Of a stretch of DNA of 64,000 nucleotides, positions 32,724-42,833 are shown one piece after another. Location: assembly GCA_963580455.1 (NCBI GenBank), contig OY756967.1, positions 8,206,501 to 8,270,500 of the forward strand. The letters run 5' to 3'. Each line of letters begins with the position of its first letter. Position 1 is the first letter of the stretch. The notes beneath the pieces were generated by a model, which made no database searches, was not told where the DNA came from, and saw only the letters and a list, made by a program, of their open reading frames with translations. The translations under genes were made by a program, and so were the position numbers. Origin of the DNA: Euonymus europaeus (taxonomy: Eukaryota; Streptophyta; Magnoliopsida; Celastrales; Celastraceae).

Positions 32724-34073
32724 TGATAAGTGCCAGAATATACATTCTAAAATTGATTACATATAGGCATTTATAAATGATTAAGGTTTAAAGTGATGTA
32801 TTTGTGCATTAAACTCCAAATATTATTTTGGGCATCACTTTATTATTTTAAATGAAATTTTGCTTCCTTGTCATTTAACCTAAGCAATTGTGAAATTCTT
32901 GATCTATAAGTAAAAATATGTCATTCATGACATCACCATCATTTGCCTAAATAAATATCATGATATTTATATGTGTGATATTTATTTGTATAATATTTAT
33001 ATGTGTGATATTTTTTATTTTATTATATTTATATTTAAAATATCATGATATTTACATAATATTTTTTCTATAAAAGGAAATGAGGTCTTTGATGATGGAG
33101 GATAGCAAGATTTCAAGATTCCAAAATTCCAAAATTCCAAGATTTGAAGAATTGAAGAAACAAAGCAAGAAGAAGAAATCTTTTGGAGGAAGAACAAAGA
33201 AGGAGAAAAAGGGTTGTATTCCTTAGCTTGTATTTCTTATGTTTTATATTTTGCTTGATTATGTATAATTAAACTTTTGTAGTTAGGGCTTAACTTTGAA
33301 GCCCTAAACATGATTTCAATTATATAAGTTGTGTGGTGTGGATTGCAAATTTTCTTATAAGAATGATGATTTTGATTTTTCCATGTTATTTGAATTCTAA
33401 TATTTTTGTTTCTTTGATTAGCTAACTTTGAAACATGTATTAGAGTTAATTGTTGTAGAGCAAAATCAATTACCCTGTTGAATATGTTCTTATTTGCAAC
33501 ATATAATTCGGTTAAACGAATTATGAAAAATCAATTCTTGAATATCTAAGTACAAACACCATGTATTAGGATTCTTGTAACATTCATATTCTCTTTACTC
33601 CTATTGGGTTTTTAATTGTTAATTGATGCAAACATCATGCTAGATTTCAATTAAGAATACACGTACTGAGGTAAACACCATGCACTGTACATGCACCTAA
33701 GAGAGAATCATACAACTTGAGTTTGACCATGACCTTGTTGTGAATGTTGTCATCATATATTTATTGAAAATTTCAATCTACCATTTCTTATAAATTGTTT
33801 GATTGTTTTGTGGTGGAAAGTGAGTCCTAGCAAGGATTTTTGGAAATTGAAACTCATCACTTAATATTCTTATTTTTAATACTAATGTTTTTTTTTTATT
33901 TTATGTTATAAGACTTAAACACCCCCCCCCTTTACTATTATGTGTAAATTATATTCAAGTGTTAGGTTGTATATTTATTAGTATCACTCCTTGTGGGATC
34001 GACTTTTACTTGTCAATTATATATTATTTGTACAGTTATAAGATTATATTAAATTGTTACTAACGACATAACA
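32724..34073 (+). repeat. Athila-2 LTR 1 (left)
   Basis: TGATAAGTGCC...ACATAACA, 1350 bp. TATAAAAG lies at 33069-33076. Two copies of the palindrome AAATATCATGATATTT are upstream at 32953-32968 and 33038-33053. It has private variants against LTRs 2 and 3 at 33066 (T), 33464 (A) and 33659 (A). Confidence 0.95.
33069..33076 (+). promoter_or_regulatory. TATA box of Athila-2 LTR 1
   Basis: TATAAAAG lies 345 bases into the LTR, with the same offset in LTR 2 (43179-43186) and LTR 3 (53288-53295). It is followed by a GA-rich start region. Confidence 0.65.
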
Positions 34074-34078
34074 ATTTT

Positions 34079-34096
34079 TGGCGCCGTTGCCGGGGA
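34079..34096 (+). promoter_or_regulatory. Primer-binding site, tRNA-Asp, Athila-2 copy 1
   Basis: TGGCGCCGTTGCCGGGGA is an exact 18-base complement of the plant tRNA-Asp(GTC) 3' end, five bases after the LTR. Confidence 0.93.
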
Positions 34097-34840
34097 GTGA
34101 TTCCCTAATACAGTGTCAACTAACTCTTGGTTATTATTTAGTTATTTATTACTGTTGTTAATTACTATGGTTGGCTTCATTGCCCCATTTTATTAATGGT
34201 CGATTCTACCGCCTACCTTTCTTAATATATGTATATATCTATTAGTATTAATGGCTGGTTTTACCGCCTATTAATATGCATTAATATTTACTAACATTAT
34301 TATTTTTTTTATTTTTTTTTATTTTTATACATGGTTGGCTTTATATGCCCCATTTTATTTTTATGTATACTAACTTTTTAATTATTTGTATTTCTTTTTG
34401 TGGTTGGCCTTATCAGCCCCATTTTATTTTTTCTGTATATTAAATTTTTTTAGCACCTCCTATATGGAAGGTTATTAATTAACATGGTTGGCATTATCTG
34501 CCCCATTTTATTTATTCTGTATACTAATTTTTATTTTATTTTTTTATTTATTTATTTTTATCTTAGCACCTCCTATATGGAAGGTTATTAATTAATGTGG
34601 TTGGCTCAAATCGCCCCATTTTTCTTAATTTATTTTTATTTTTATGTATACTAACTTTTTATATACTGTATACTAACTCCTAATTTTTTATATAATGTAT
34701 ACTAACTACATTAATTTTGTTGATTGTGATTGACACTGTCATCCTCTAAATTTCCTGTATATTAATTTATGTTTATGGTTGGCTTTGCCACCTAAATATC
34801 TCATTGCTATTTTTTTTTCTTCTATTATACAGATACATGC
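34097..34840 (+). other. Athila-2 5' leader with degenerate repeats, copy 1
   Basis: AT-rich and noncoding. It contains at least five units of the type GGTTGGC plus a few bases plus GCCCCATTTTATTT, and two copies of GCACCTCCTATATGGAAGG. It ends in a pyrimidine run and ACAG at 34829-34832, eight bases before the gag ATG, like a splice acceptor. Confidence 0.7.
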
Positions 34841-37339
34841 ATGTCCCGCTCAGATTCAGAGAACTTATTGAGTGACAACATCTCGTTAGACACAAAATTA
34901 GCGGATATTCGTCTATTTTGCCAACAACGAAAAAGAGACCGTCAAACTCCTGAGATATCACCTTTGACGTCACCAGTCACAAGTCCCAGAGTCATAGTCC
35001 AAATGGCAGAAGAACCAACTGACATGAGTAGGCCACTTAAGGATTTTTCAGTGCCTCAAGCAACTGATCAGGCCTCATGCATTGTCTACCCCCAGACTAC
35101 CGTAGACAATTTTGAACTAAAGTCGGGCATGATCCATTTATTACCTACATTCTTGGGCCATGCTGGAGAAGATCCTCATATGCATCTTAACGAGTTTTTT
35201 GATGTGTGTTCTACAATCAAAATAAGAGGATTAACTGATGAGCAAGTCCGTCTACGATTGTTTCCATTCAGTTTGAAGGAACAATCGAAGACATGGCTTC
35301 ACTCTTTACAAAGAGGATCAATTAGAACATGGACAGATTTGGCAAACAAGTTCTTGACAAAATTCTTTCCAGCTCAAAAAACAAATAAAATAAGAAAAGA
35401 GATCGTGAGCATTCAACAAAATGATGGAGAAGTATTCCATGAGTATTGGGAGAGGTACAAGAGACTCTTAAGTTCTTGTCCTCATCATAATATTCAAGAA
35501 TGGCTTCTTATGCAATATTTTTATGAGGGGATGTTGGATTTAGATCGAAAAATGGTGGACGCCACATCTGGTGGTGGACTGATGAATAACAATGCCGAGC
35601 AAGCAAGGGAAATGTTCGAAACTCTATCAACCAATTCTCAACAATGGAGCTACAATAGAGTGAGAGAACCGCAAAAAAAAGTTGGAGTCTATGAAGCACA
35701 GTCAAGTTCAATCATGGAAGCTCAGATTGCCAATCTGACAGATATGGTGAAGCAGCTAATCATTCCAATAGCTCAGGTGTGTACTATTTGTAGTACACCT
35801 GGACATGCCATGGGAAATTGCCCACAAAATGAAGTTGCTGTCTTAGATGGTCAAATCAATGCATTGACCACCTATCCAAATCAGAACATGAATCAGATGC
35901 AAAGGCCACGTAATGATCCTTTCTCTTCTACCTACAATCCAGGATGGAGGAATCATCCAAATTTTAGGTGGAGTAATAATCAACCAATGCAACAGCCTTT
36001 TACCCAAGTACCACAACATCGGGGTCAAGTTGAGCCTTCAAAACCATCACTTGAAGATATGGTTACATCAATGGCGCAAAGCACTCAAGCGTTTATGCAG
36101 AAAACGGATAACGCCATTGCAAATCTGGAGCAACAAATGGGACAATTAGCCACTGCCTTAAATGAAAGAGAACCTGGAAAGTTTCCTGGCCAAGTTGTTG
36201 TCAACCCCAAAATGAACGAACAGGCCAAAGCAATCACTCTTAGGGGAGGAAAAACAATTGGCAAGACGAGCATTCCAGAAGAAGAGAAGGATGTTGAATC
36301 GGAAGAATTGATCAATCCAGACCTTCCTAATCTTATTTCTAGCAGCAGTTCTCCTATTCTCAAGGAAACCCCAAGCCCTCAGGTTAATTCTAATCCTCAA
36401 AATTTTATTTCTTCACATGCTCCTTTTCGTAGCAGATTACAGAAGTTCAAGAAAGAAGACCCAATGCAAGGAATCATGGATACTTTCAAGAAGGTGGAGA
36501 TTAACATCCCTCTTTTGGATGCCATCAAACAAATGCCAAAATATGCAAAGTTTCTTAAGGACTTGTGCACAAACAAGAGAAAGTTCAAAGAGTTTGAAAC
36601 AATTAAAGTTTCTGAAGAAGTTTCAGCTGTTTTACAAAGCAAACTCCCTCCTAAACTAAAGGACCCTGGCAGTTTTACTATCCCTTGCATCATTGGGGGT
36701 CACAGGTTTGAAAAAGCTCTTCTCGACTTAGGTGCATCTATTAATCTAATGCCATTTTCTGTTTATGAATCTTTGAATATAGGAGGACTGAAAGAAACTT
36801 CTGTGAGCATTCAATTGGCTGATAGATCAATCAAATATCCTATGGGCATTCTTGAAGATGTTTTAGTCAAAGTTGATGAATTGATCTTGCCTGCTGATTT
36901 TCTGGTGTTGGAGATGGAGTCAATCCCTAAGACAGAAGCGCGATTAACTTTAATTCTTGGTCGTCCATTCATGGCCACGGCAGGTACAAAGATTGATGTT
37001 CAACAGGGAACACTAACTATGAATGTGCAGGGACAAACGATCGAGTATAAGGTCTTTGGATCATTCCAATTACCGAGTGAAGAAAATGAATGTTTCCATT
37101 TAGATACATTGGATACAATTTGTCAACAAGTGTTCAATGAAGGTTGTGGTCGAGATATTATCGATAAGGTTTTACTTCATAACCCTGCTATCATATTTGA
37201 TGATAACAAGGTAGGGAAGTTTTGGCTCACCTTGAAGCTTTACCTTCTTTGGGATTGTATATTTCTGTTTTTGAGCCTTTACCAATTTCTAACTCAAAAC
37301 TTGTACCATCTGTTGTGCAAGCACCCAAATTGGAGTTGA
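34841..37339 (+). CDS. gag: Athila-2 gag and protease, copy 1
   Basis: The ORF has 832 codons. The gag domain lies at about residues 105-240 (LFPFSLKEQSKTWL). The knuckle CTICSTPGHAMGNC has Cys314, Cys317, His322 and Cys327. The protease motif D-L-G-A starts at Asp629, with LILGRPFMATAGT further on. The frame is open with no internal stop. Meaningful sequence ends near residue 792 (about 37215), where a frame break separates it from RT; the last 40 residues are out-of-frame translation. The ATG at 34841 is the first of the ORF and follows the acceptor-like site. Gag and protease could still be made, RT could not. Copy 2 (44951-47449) differs by one residue (Thr/Ala). Confidence 0.92.
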   Translation: MSRSDSENLLSDNISLDTKLADIRLFCQQRKRDRQTPEISPLTSPVTSPRVIVQMAEEPTDMSRPLKDFSVPQATDQASCIVYPQTTVDNFELKSGMIHLLPTFLGHAGEDPHMHLNEFFDVCSTIKIRGLTDEQVRLRLFPFSLKEQSKTWLHSLQRGSIRTWTDLANKFLTKFFPAQKTNKIRKEIVSIQQNDGEVFHEYWERYKRLLSSCPHHNIQEWLLMQYFYEGMLDLDRKMVDATSGGGLMNNNAEQAREMFETLSTNSQQWSYNRVREPQKKVGVYEAQSSSIMEAQIANLTDMVKQLIIPIAQVCTICSTPGHAMGNCPQNEVAVLDGQINALTTYPNQNMNQMQRPRNDPFSSTYNPGWRNHPNFRWSNNQPMQQPFTQVPQHRGQVEPSKPSLEDMVTSMAQSTQAFMQKTDNAIANLEQQMGQLATALNEREPGKFPGQVVVNPKMNEQAKAITLRGGKTIGKTSIPEEEKDVESEELINPDLPNLISSSSSPILKETPSPQVNSNPQNFISSHAPFRSRLQKFKKEDPMQGIMDTFKKVEINIPLLDAIKQMPKYAKFLKDLCTNKRKFKEFETIKVSEEVSAVLQSKLPPKLKDPGSFTIPCIIGGHRFEKALLDLGASINLMPFSVYESLNIGGLKETSVSIQLADRSIKYPMGILEDVLVKVDELILPADFLVLEMESIPKTEARLTLILGRPFMATAGTKIDVQQGTLTMNVQGQTIEYKVFGSFQLPSEENECFHLDTLDTICQQVFNEGCGRDIIDKVLLHNPAIIFDDNKVGKFWLTLKLYLLWDCIFLFLSLYQFLTQNLYHLLCKHPNWS

Positions 37340-38163
37340 AGGAACTACCAACACATTTGAAGTATGCATACGTGGGAGAAGAAAATACTTTGCCAGTAAT
37401 CATTGCATCTGACCTTAGTACTGAAGAAGAAGAGAAATTGCTGAGGGTACTAAAGGAGCATAAAACATCAATTGGATGGAGTATTGCTGATATCAGAGGA
37501 ATTAGTCCCTCAAGATGTATGCATCGCATACTACTTGAGGAAGGAACCAAACCAACAAGAGATGCTCAACGCAGGCTCAACCCAATAATGAAGGAGGTGG
37601 TGCGAAAAGAAGTGCTTAAATTGCTAGATGTTGGCATTATCTACCCTATTTCTGACAGCAAATGGGTTAGTCCGGTACAAGTGGTTCCTAAAAAATCTGG
37701 AATTACAGTGGTCCGTAATGATAAAAATGAGTTGGTTCCCACAAGAATTCAAACAGGATGGCGTGTCTGCATTGATTACAGAAAGCTTAATTCAGGTACT
37801 AGAAAAGATCATTTTCCACTACCTTTCATTGATCAAATGTTGGAACGTCTTGCAGGTCACAGCCATTATTGTTTCCTTGATGGATACTCGGGCTACAATC
37901 AAATAGCAATAGCACCAGAAGATCAAGAAAAGACAACATTCACGCGTCCATATGGCACATTCGCCTATAGGCGCATGCCTTTTGGTCTTTGTAATGCTCC
38001 AGGTACATTTCAAAGGTGTATGATGAGCATATTTTCAGATATGGTGGAGCATATTATTGAGGTATTTATGGATGATTTCAGTGTATTTGGTTCATCTTTT
38101 GATAAATGCCTTTATAACCTTGCTTTTGTGCTAGAAAGGTGTCAGGAATGTAATTTAATTTAA
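37222..38163 (+). pseudogene. Athila-2 reverse transcriptase, copy 1
   Basis: RT runs to the FMDDFSVFG box (the two Asp at residues 284-285 of this frame) and stops at 38161-38163 because one base is missing shortly before. The ATG at 37222 overlaps the gag-protease frame and is only the first Met after the break, so I do not take it as a real start. It is collinear with Athila-1 2701-3801. Confidence 0.92.
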
Positions 38164-38183
38164 ACTGGGAAAAATGTCATTTT

Positions 38184-39569
38184 ATGGTACAACAAGGAAT
38201 TGTTCTTGGCCATATCATCTCTAGCAAAGGAATTGAAGTTGACAGAGCAAAGGTGGATTTGGTAAGTAATCTTCCACCTCCATCTACAGTTAAAGAAATA
38301 AGATCTTTCCTTGGACATGCAGGTTTCTACAGACGATTCATCAAGGATTTCTCTAAGATAGCTAAGCCATTATGTAACTTATTATCCAAGGACGTGACAT
38401 TTGAGTTTGATGATAAATGTTTGGTAGCATTTGACAAGCTTAAACTCCTTCTCACATCAGCACCGATCATGATGCCTCCCAATTGGAACCTTCCCTTTGA
38501 ACTAATGTGTGATGCTTCCGATTATGCAGTAGGAGCAGTTTTGGGACAACGAGTGAATAAAGTACCTCATGTCATCTACTATTCAAGTAGAACACTCAAC
38601 GATGCCCAATTAAACTACTCCACTACAGAGAAGGAGCTTCTATCTGTTATTTTTGCCTTAGAAAAATTTCGTGCCTATTTAATTGGAACTAAGGTAATTG
38701 TATTTTCTGACCATGCAGCTTTGCGGTATCTTCTTCAAAAGAAAGATGCAAAGCCACGTTTAATCAGATGGATTCTATTACTTCAAGAGTTTGATCTGGA
38801 GATTAAGGATAAAAAAGGATCCGAGAATGTGGTGGCCGATCATCTTAGCCGTCTGGTGAACAACTCAGTGACCGAAGAAGACTCTTTGCCTCTAAATGAG
38901 AATTTTCCTGATGAGCAATTATTTTCTTTGTCAAATTCTACACCGTGGTATGCTGATATTGTCAATTATCTCGTTACAGGTAATCTTCCAGAAAGTTTGA
39001 CAAGAATTTACAAGGATAAGCTTGTGACGATGACAAAGTATTACATATGGGATGACCCATACCTTTTCAAATGGTGTTCTGACCAAATCATAAGACGGTG
39101 TGTGCCAGAATCAGAATTTCAATCTATACTCACATTTTGTCACTCTTATGCTTGTGGAGGACATTCTGGTCCAAAAAAGACAGCTCTGAAAATACTACAA
39201 TGTGGGTTTTATTGGCCAAGCTTGTTCAAGGATGCATATACCTTCTGCTCTACATGTGATAAATGTCAACGGTCAGGTAATCTTTCATCTAGAAATCAGA
39301 TGCCATTATCTCCTATTCTTATAGTTGAAATTTTTGATGTATGGGGCATTGATTTCATGGAACCTTTTCCTTCATCTAAAGGTTATTTGTATATTTTACT
39401 TGCTGTGGATTATGTTTCGAAATGGGTGGAAGCAATTCCATCCAAGACTAATGATTCTCGAGTTGTTCTCAGATTTCTTAAAGAAAATATTTTTGCACGA
39501 TTCGGAACGGGGCAATCATTAGTGATGGAGGGTCCCATTTCAATAACAAACTATTTGCCGCATTACTGA
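38184..39569 (+). pseudogene. Athila-2 RNase H and integrase N-terminal half, copy 1
   Basis: The frame resumes the RT thumb, then RNase H ([28 protein letters not shown]), VVADHLSR, the integrase HHCC site ([10 protein letters not shown]...CSTCDKCQR) and the first catalytic Asp (DVWGIDFM). A frame break at about 39510 comes just before the second catalytic Asp. The frame ends in out-of-frame residues at 39569. Confidence 0.92.
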
Positions 39570-39592
39570 ACAAATATGGTGTCACTCATAAG

Positions 39593-40237
39593 GTGTCCAC
39601 ACCATATCATCCACAAATAAGTGGACAAGCTGAAATTTGTAATAGAGAAATAAAGCGGATATTGGAGAAGAGTGTGAGCTCCTCGCGCAAGGATTGGTCT
39701 GATCGTCTCATAGATGCTTTATGGGCTTACCGTACAGCCTACAAAACTCCGATTGGAATGTCACCGTATAGGTTGGTTTTTGGCAAACCCTGCCACTTAC
39801 CAGTTGAATTAGAGCACAAAGCATATTGGGCTATCAAACTATACAATTTCGAAATGGAGGCTGCAGGTGGACAACGAAAGTTACAATTAAGTGAGTTGGA
39901 AGAACTCCGTAATGATGCATATGAAAGCTCAAAAATTTATAAGGAGAAGACCAAGGTCTATCATGATAAAAATATATTGAGAAAGCATTTTGAACCTGGG
40001 CAGAAAGTCTTGTTATATAACTCACGCCTTCGGCTATTTCCAGGTAAGCTTCGTTCACGTTGGTATGGTCCCTTTCTTATTACTCATGTTTTTCCTCATG
40101 GTGCAGTGAATCTTCAACACCCACAGACAGGAAACATTTTCAAAGTGAATGGTCATCGTCTCAAGAACTATTTAGAGCCAGCAACAGAAAATGTTGAAGA
40201 AAATTTACAGCTCACGGATCCTGTTCCACTTACTTGA
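39593..40237 (+). pseudogene. Athila-2 integrase C-terminal half, copy 1
   Basis: It carries the catalytic Glu ([13 protein letters not shown]), the [17 protein letters not shown] block and the C-terminal module with RWYGPFLI and HGAVNL. It ends in TGA at 40235-40237. It is separated from its N-terminal half by the frame break near 39510, identical in copy 2. Confidence 0.92.
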
Positions 40238-40715
40238 GACGTCATTATGTCTGGCTAATGACATTAAACTTAGCGCTTGTGGGAGGCAACCCATATTTCT
40301 TTCTCCCTCTACTTGTGTGTTTATTTTTATTTTGTTCATTTGATTTTTTTTAAAAACAAAAAAAAAGAAAACAGATAGTATATCTATCCATATTTATATA
40401 TATTTGGATTGCTTCCGCAATATATATTTTGAAAGGGTAAGTTGGTATGATAAATTATGCTACTAATTTCATGTCTAGGAAAATTTTGTCTAAGGAGTTT
40501 GGTATTTAAGTGGACCACTGTGTCCCTCCAATCTTTCCTGGGAATTTCCCTGGTGTAATTAGTGATATAATTGTTTATATCTTCTTTACCAATGATCTAT
40601 AAAAATAAAAAAAATAAAAAAAAGTAACCCTAATTGTTTTCTTATCATACTCTGTTTATTGCTGATTTTCACATCTCTTTCCTTTCAGATCGTCTTTCTC
40701 TTCCTCTGTCACAGT
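40238..40715 (+). other. Athila-2 pol to 3' ORF spacer, copy 1
   Basis: It holds TGGGAGGCAACCCA at 40280-40293 (hairpin-capable, identical in Athila-1). Further on, CTGAT at 40662-40666 is followed by a pyrimidine run and CTTTCAG ending at 40688. This is a good match to a branch point plus 3' splice site, 28 bases before the 3' ORF ATG. Confidence 0.65.
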
Positions 40716-41699
40716 ATGTCGAGCAGCCCCCGTGATGCCGTTGCGACGGTCGACTTATTCGCCAGAGCTACAATCCTGCCAGAACGTCGAATCGATTCAA
40801 AAATTCTGAACGATTCTGCCAATCGATGGGCCATGAGCTACCTCCGTGACCATTCTCTGCTGTTCTTGGTCGATCCTGATCCAAAAGATGAATTACCGGT
40901 GTATCCTCACATCGTTCGCTCTTTCTACCATACTCTTCACAAAATACCCCACTCTTCTGGCACTCAACCAGTGTATCAGGTTGACATCCCTGGTCTTCGG
41001 CTTCGATTCACGTCAGCGAATATTTGCTCGTGTTTAGGTTATCCACCTACTGCTGACGTCGCTGTAGGTTTTCAAGTGCCGATCTCTATTTCCCATCAAG
41101 AGATGATTGATGATCTGTGTCAAGGGCGACACGATCCGAATAATGCTGCTTCTACACGCCGCTCTTATTTGCCGTCCACGATGTGGATGCTTGATGATGC
41201 CATCCGAAGTAACCTTTGCCCCATTGGACACAGTCAACAACGCCAGGGTAACATACTTTCCGTTCTGTATTACATGTATCGCGGAGTCTGGTTTGATATT
41301 GGCCAGATTTACCTTGAGAGCATTCTTAAGGCGAAGACCCTTGTAGAGAAACAAACAACCAAGGTCGGGAGATTATATTTCCCGAGACTCATCACGCGGT
41401 TGCTTTTTAGTATGGGCATTCTCCCACCTCCCAGTCAGACAACTTCCAATTATCCAGTGACGGTTTTGGAGAACTCTACCTGGCGTCAGAGTACTGGCCA
41501 CATGCGTTCCAATGCTCGCAGACAACGAACACCGCGAAGTCCAGTTGCTTTACCACTGGAAGCGTCTGACTCTTCTGCTGCTGCACTACCTTCGACTGAC
41601 CACATTCATGACATCCTAGCCCGCCTGCATAGGTTGGAGGTTGGACAACAGTGGCTGGAACACATGCTGAACGTCCTAATGAATATGATGCGGCGCTAG
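40716..41699 (+). CDS. Athila-2 3' ORF (env position), copy 1
   Basis: An intact ORF of 327 codons from MSSSPRD. The open frame extends 19 codons further upstream, but that part lies across the acceptor-like site. Blocks are ELPVYPHIVRSFYHTL, QVDIPGLRLRFTSANICSC, TRRSYLPSTMWMLDDAIR, NLCPIGHSQQRQG, YYMYRGVWFDIGQIY and GRLYFPRLITRLL. This is the protein found in Athila env position and belongs with the putative plant transposon proteins (PF20167-like). I see no cleavable signal, transmembrane anchor or fusion peptide after the Met at 40716. It is visibly richer in CG than gag-pol. It is intact in both copies although pol is broken. Confidence 0.87.
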   Translation: MSSSPRDAVATVDLFARATILPERRIDSKILNDSANRWAMSYLRDHSLLFLVDPDPKDELPVYPHIVRSFYHTLHKIPHSSGTQPVYQVDIPGLRLRFTSANICSCLGYPPTADVAVGFQVPISISHQEMIDDLCQGRHDPNNAASTRRSYLPSTMWMLDDAIRSNLCPIGHSQQRQGNILSVLYYMYRGVWFDIGQIYLESILKAKTLVEKQTTKVGRLYFPRLITRLLFSMGILPPPSQTTSNYPVTVLENSTWRQSTGHMRSNARRQRTPRSPVALPLEASDSSAAALPSTDHIHDILARLHRLEVGQQWLEHMLNVLMNMMRR

Positions 41700-42833
41700 C
41701 CATCTTCCCCTCCCACCATTGTCCGAGCATTTTCATCTCAGGTTGTATTTTTTCTACCCCTGTTTTTGTTTTTTGCATCGCATTTCCCTACTCAATTCTC
41801 TGTTGTTACATTGAGGACAATGTTTCATTTTAGTTGGGGGTAATTGCAAAAATGGATGATTTGATAAAAGATGATTTGCTACACTACAACTGGTTTGAGT
41901 CAATTTTTTTCTATCTGGATTGTTAGAAAGCAATTTCTAAAACTTTTTTGTGCACAAATACTAAGTCTGTGGTAAGATGGATGATAATGAATAATACTAA
42001 GGAAATTTTCAAGGATAAAGCAGCATGAGGTGAATTATAAATGAGTAGAGAGAAATGAGAAAACAACTTATGAACTTTCATTGATCTTTAGAAATGGATA
42101 ATTACTGTCAATGAACACCATTACATGGTTTGTGGAATGCTGGTAGGATGCTGAGGATGATAGAGATCAATTTTGTTAGACCAATGTTGTAATTTACTGA
42201 GGCTTTGTTGTATTGTATGATATTGAGGAAGAAGAAAAAAAACAGAAAAAAGAAGAAGAAAAAAAAAACAGAAAGGAAAAATAGAAACTTGTATGATATT
42301 GTGAATTTGAGACAGAAGAAAAATTAAGTCTTATTCTTCCTTAAGAAGACATGTAGTTTCTTTTCTGTTTTATGGGTTGATTATTTTCTTAGCAAAATTG
42401 ATCTCTAGAATTCCCAAGCAGGTTTGTTGGTAAGACTGGTGGAAGTTCTAGACAGCTAATATACTTATCTTTTGATCAATGTTTGTTTATCTGTTTGTCC
42501 TTAAATTGATTGTTCTTCTGAGTGCTTATATATTTTCCAACTCCATGAGAGAAATTCTATCCATTGAAATCATTTTCTTACCTGTGAGAATATGGAGTTG
42601 AGACTTTTTACTTGGATAATTTCTTGAAGTTTATGCATTATGGTTTGTGGTAAGAAGGTTTTGACTTGGTGCACACACACACAAATGTTAGGAATTGTGA
42701 CTATAATAATTTGGATAGCAATTATGATCTCTTACTTTTTGTTCTGTTATTGTGTGGTGTTCTTTTTAAATCATTATGACATATCCTTTACGCTTGTATT
42801 GCTAGGGACTAGCAAAAAGCTAGTTGGGGGTTG
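41700..42833 (+). other. Athila-2 3' noncoding region, copy 1
   Basis: It contains TTGAGGACAATG with TAGTTGGGGG (41811-41841), the block 41893-42177 conserved with Athila-1, an AG-rich run (42226-42290), and the terminal AGTTGGGGGTTG (42822-42833) abutting LTR 2 as the presumed polypurine tract. No conserved ORF. Confidence 0.75.

Noticed and set aside
37222..37340. ATG at 37222 (and 47332) as a true pol start overlapping gag
   Set aside because: It is the first Met after a frame break. Athila-1 has protease and RT in one frame separated only by a stop, so no natural overlap is supported.
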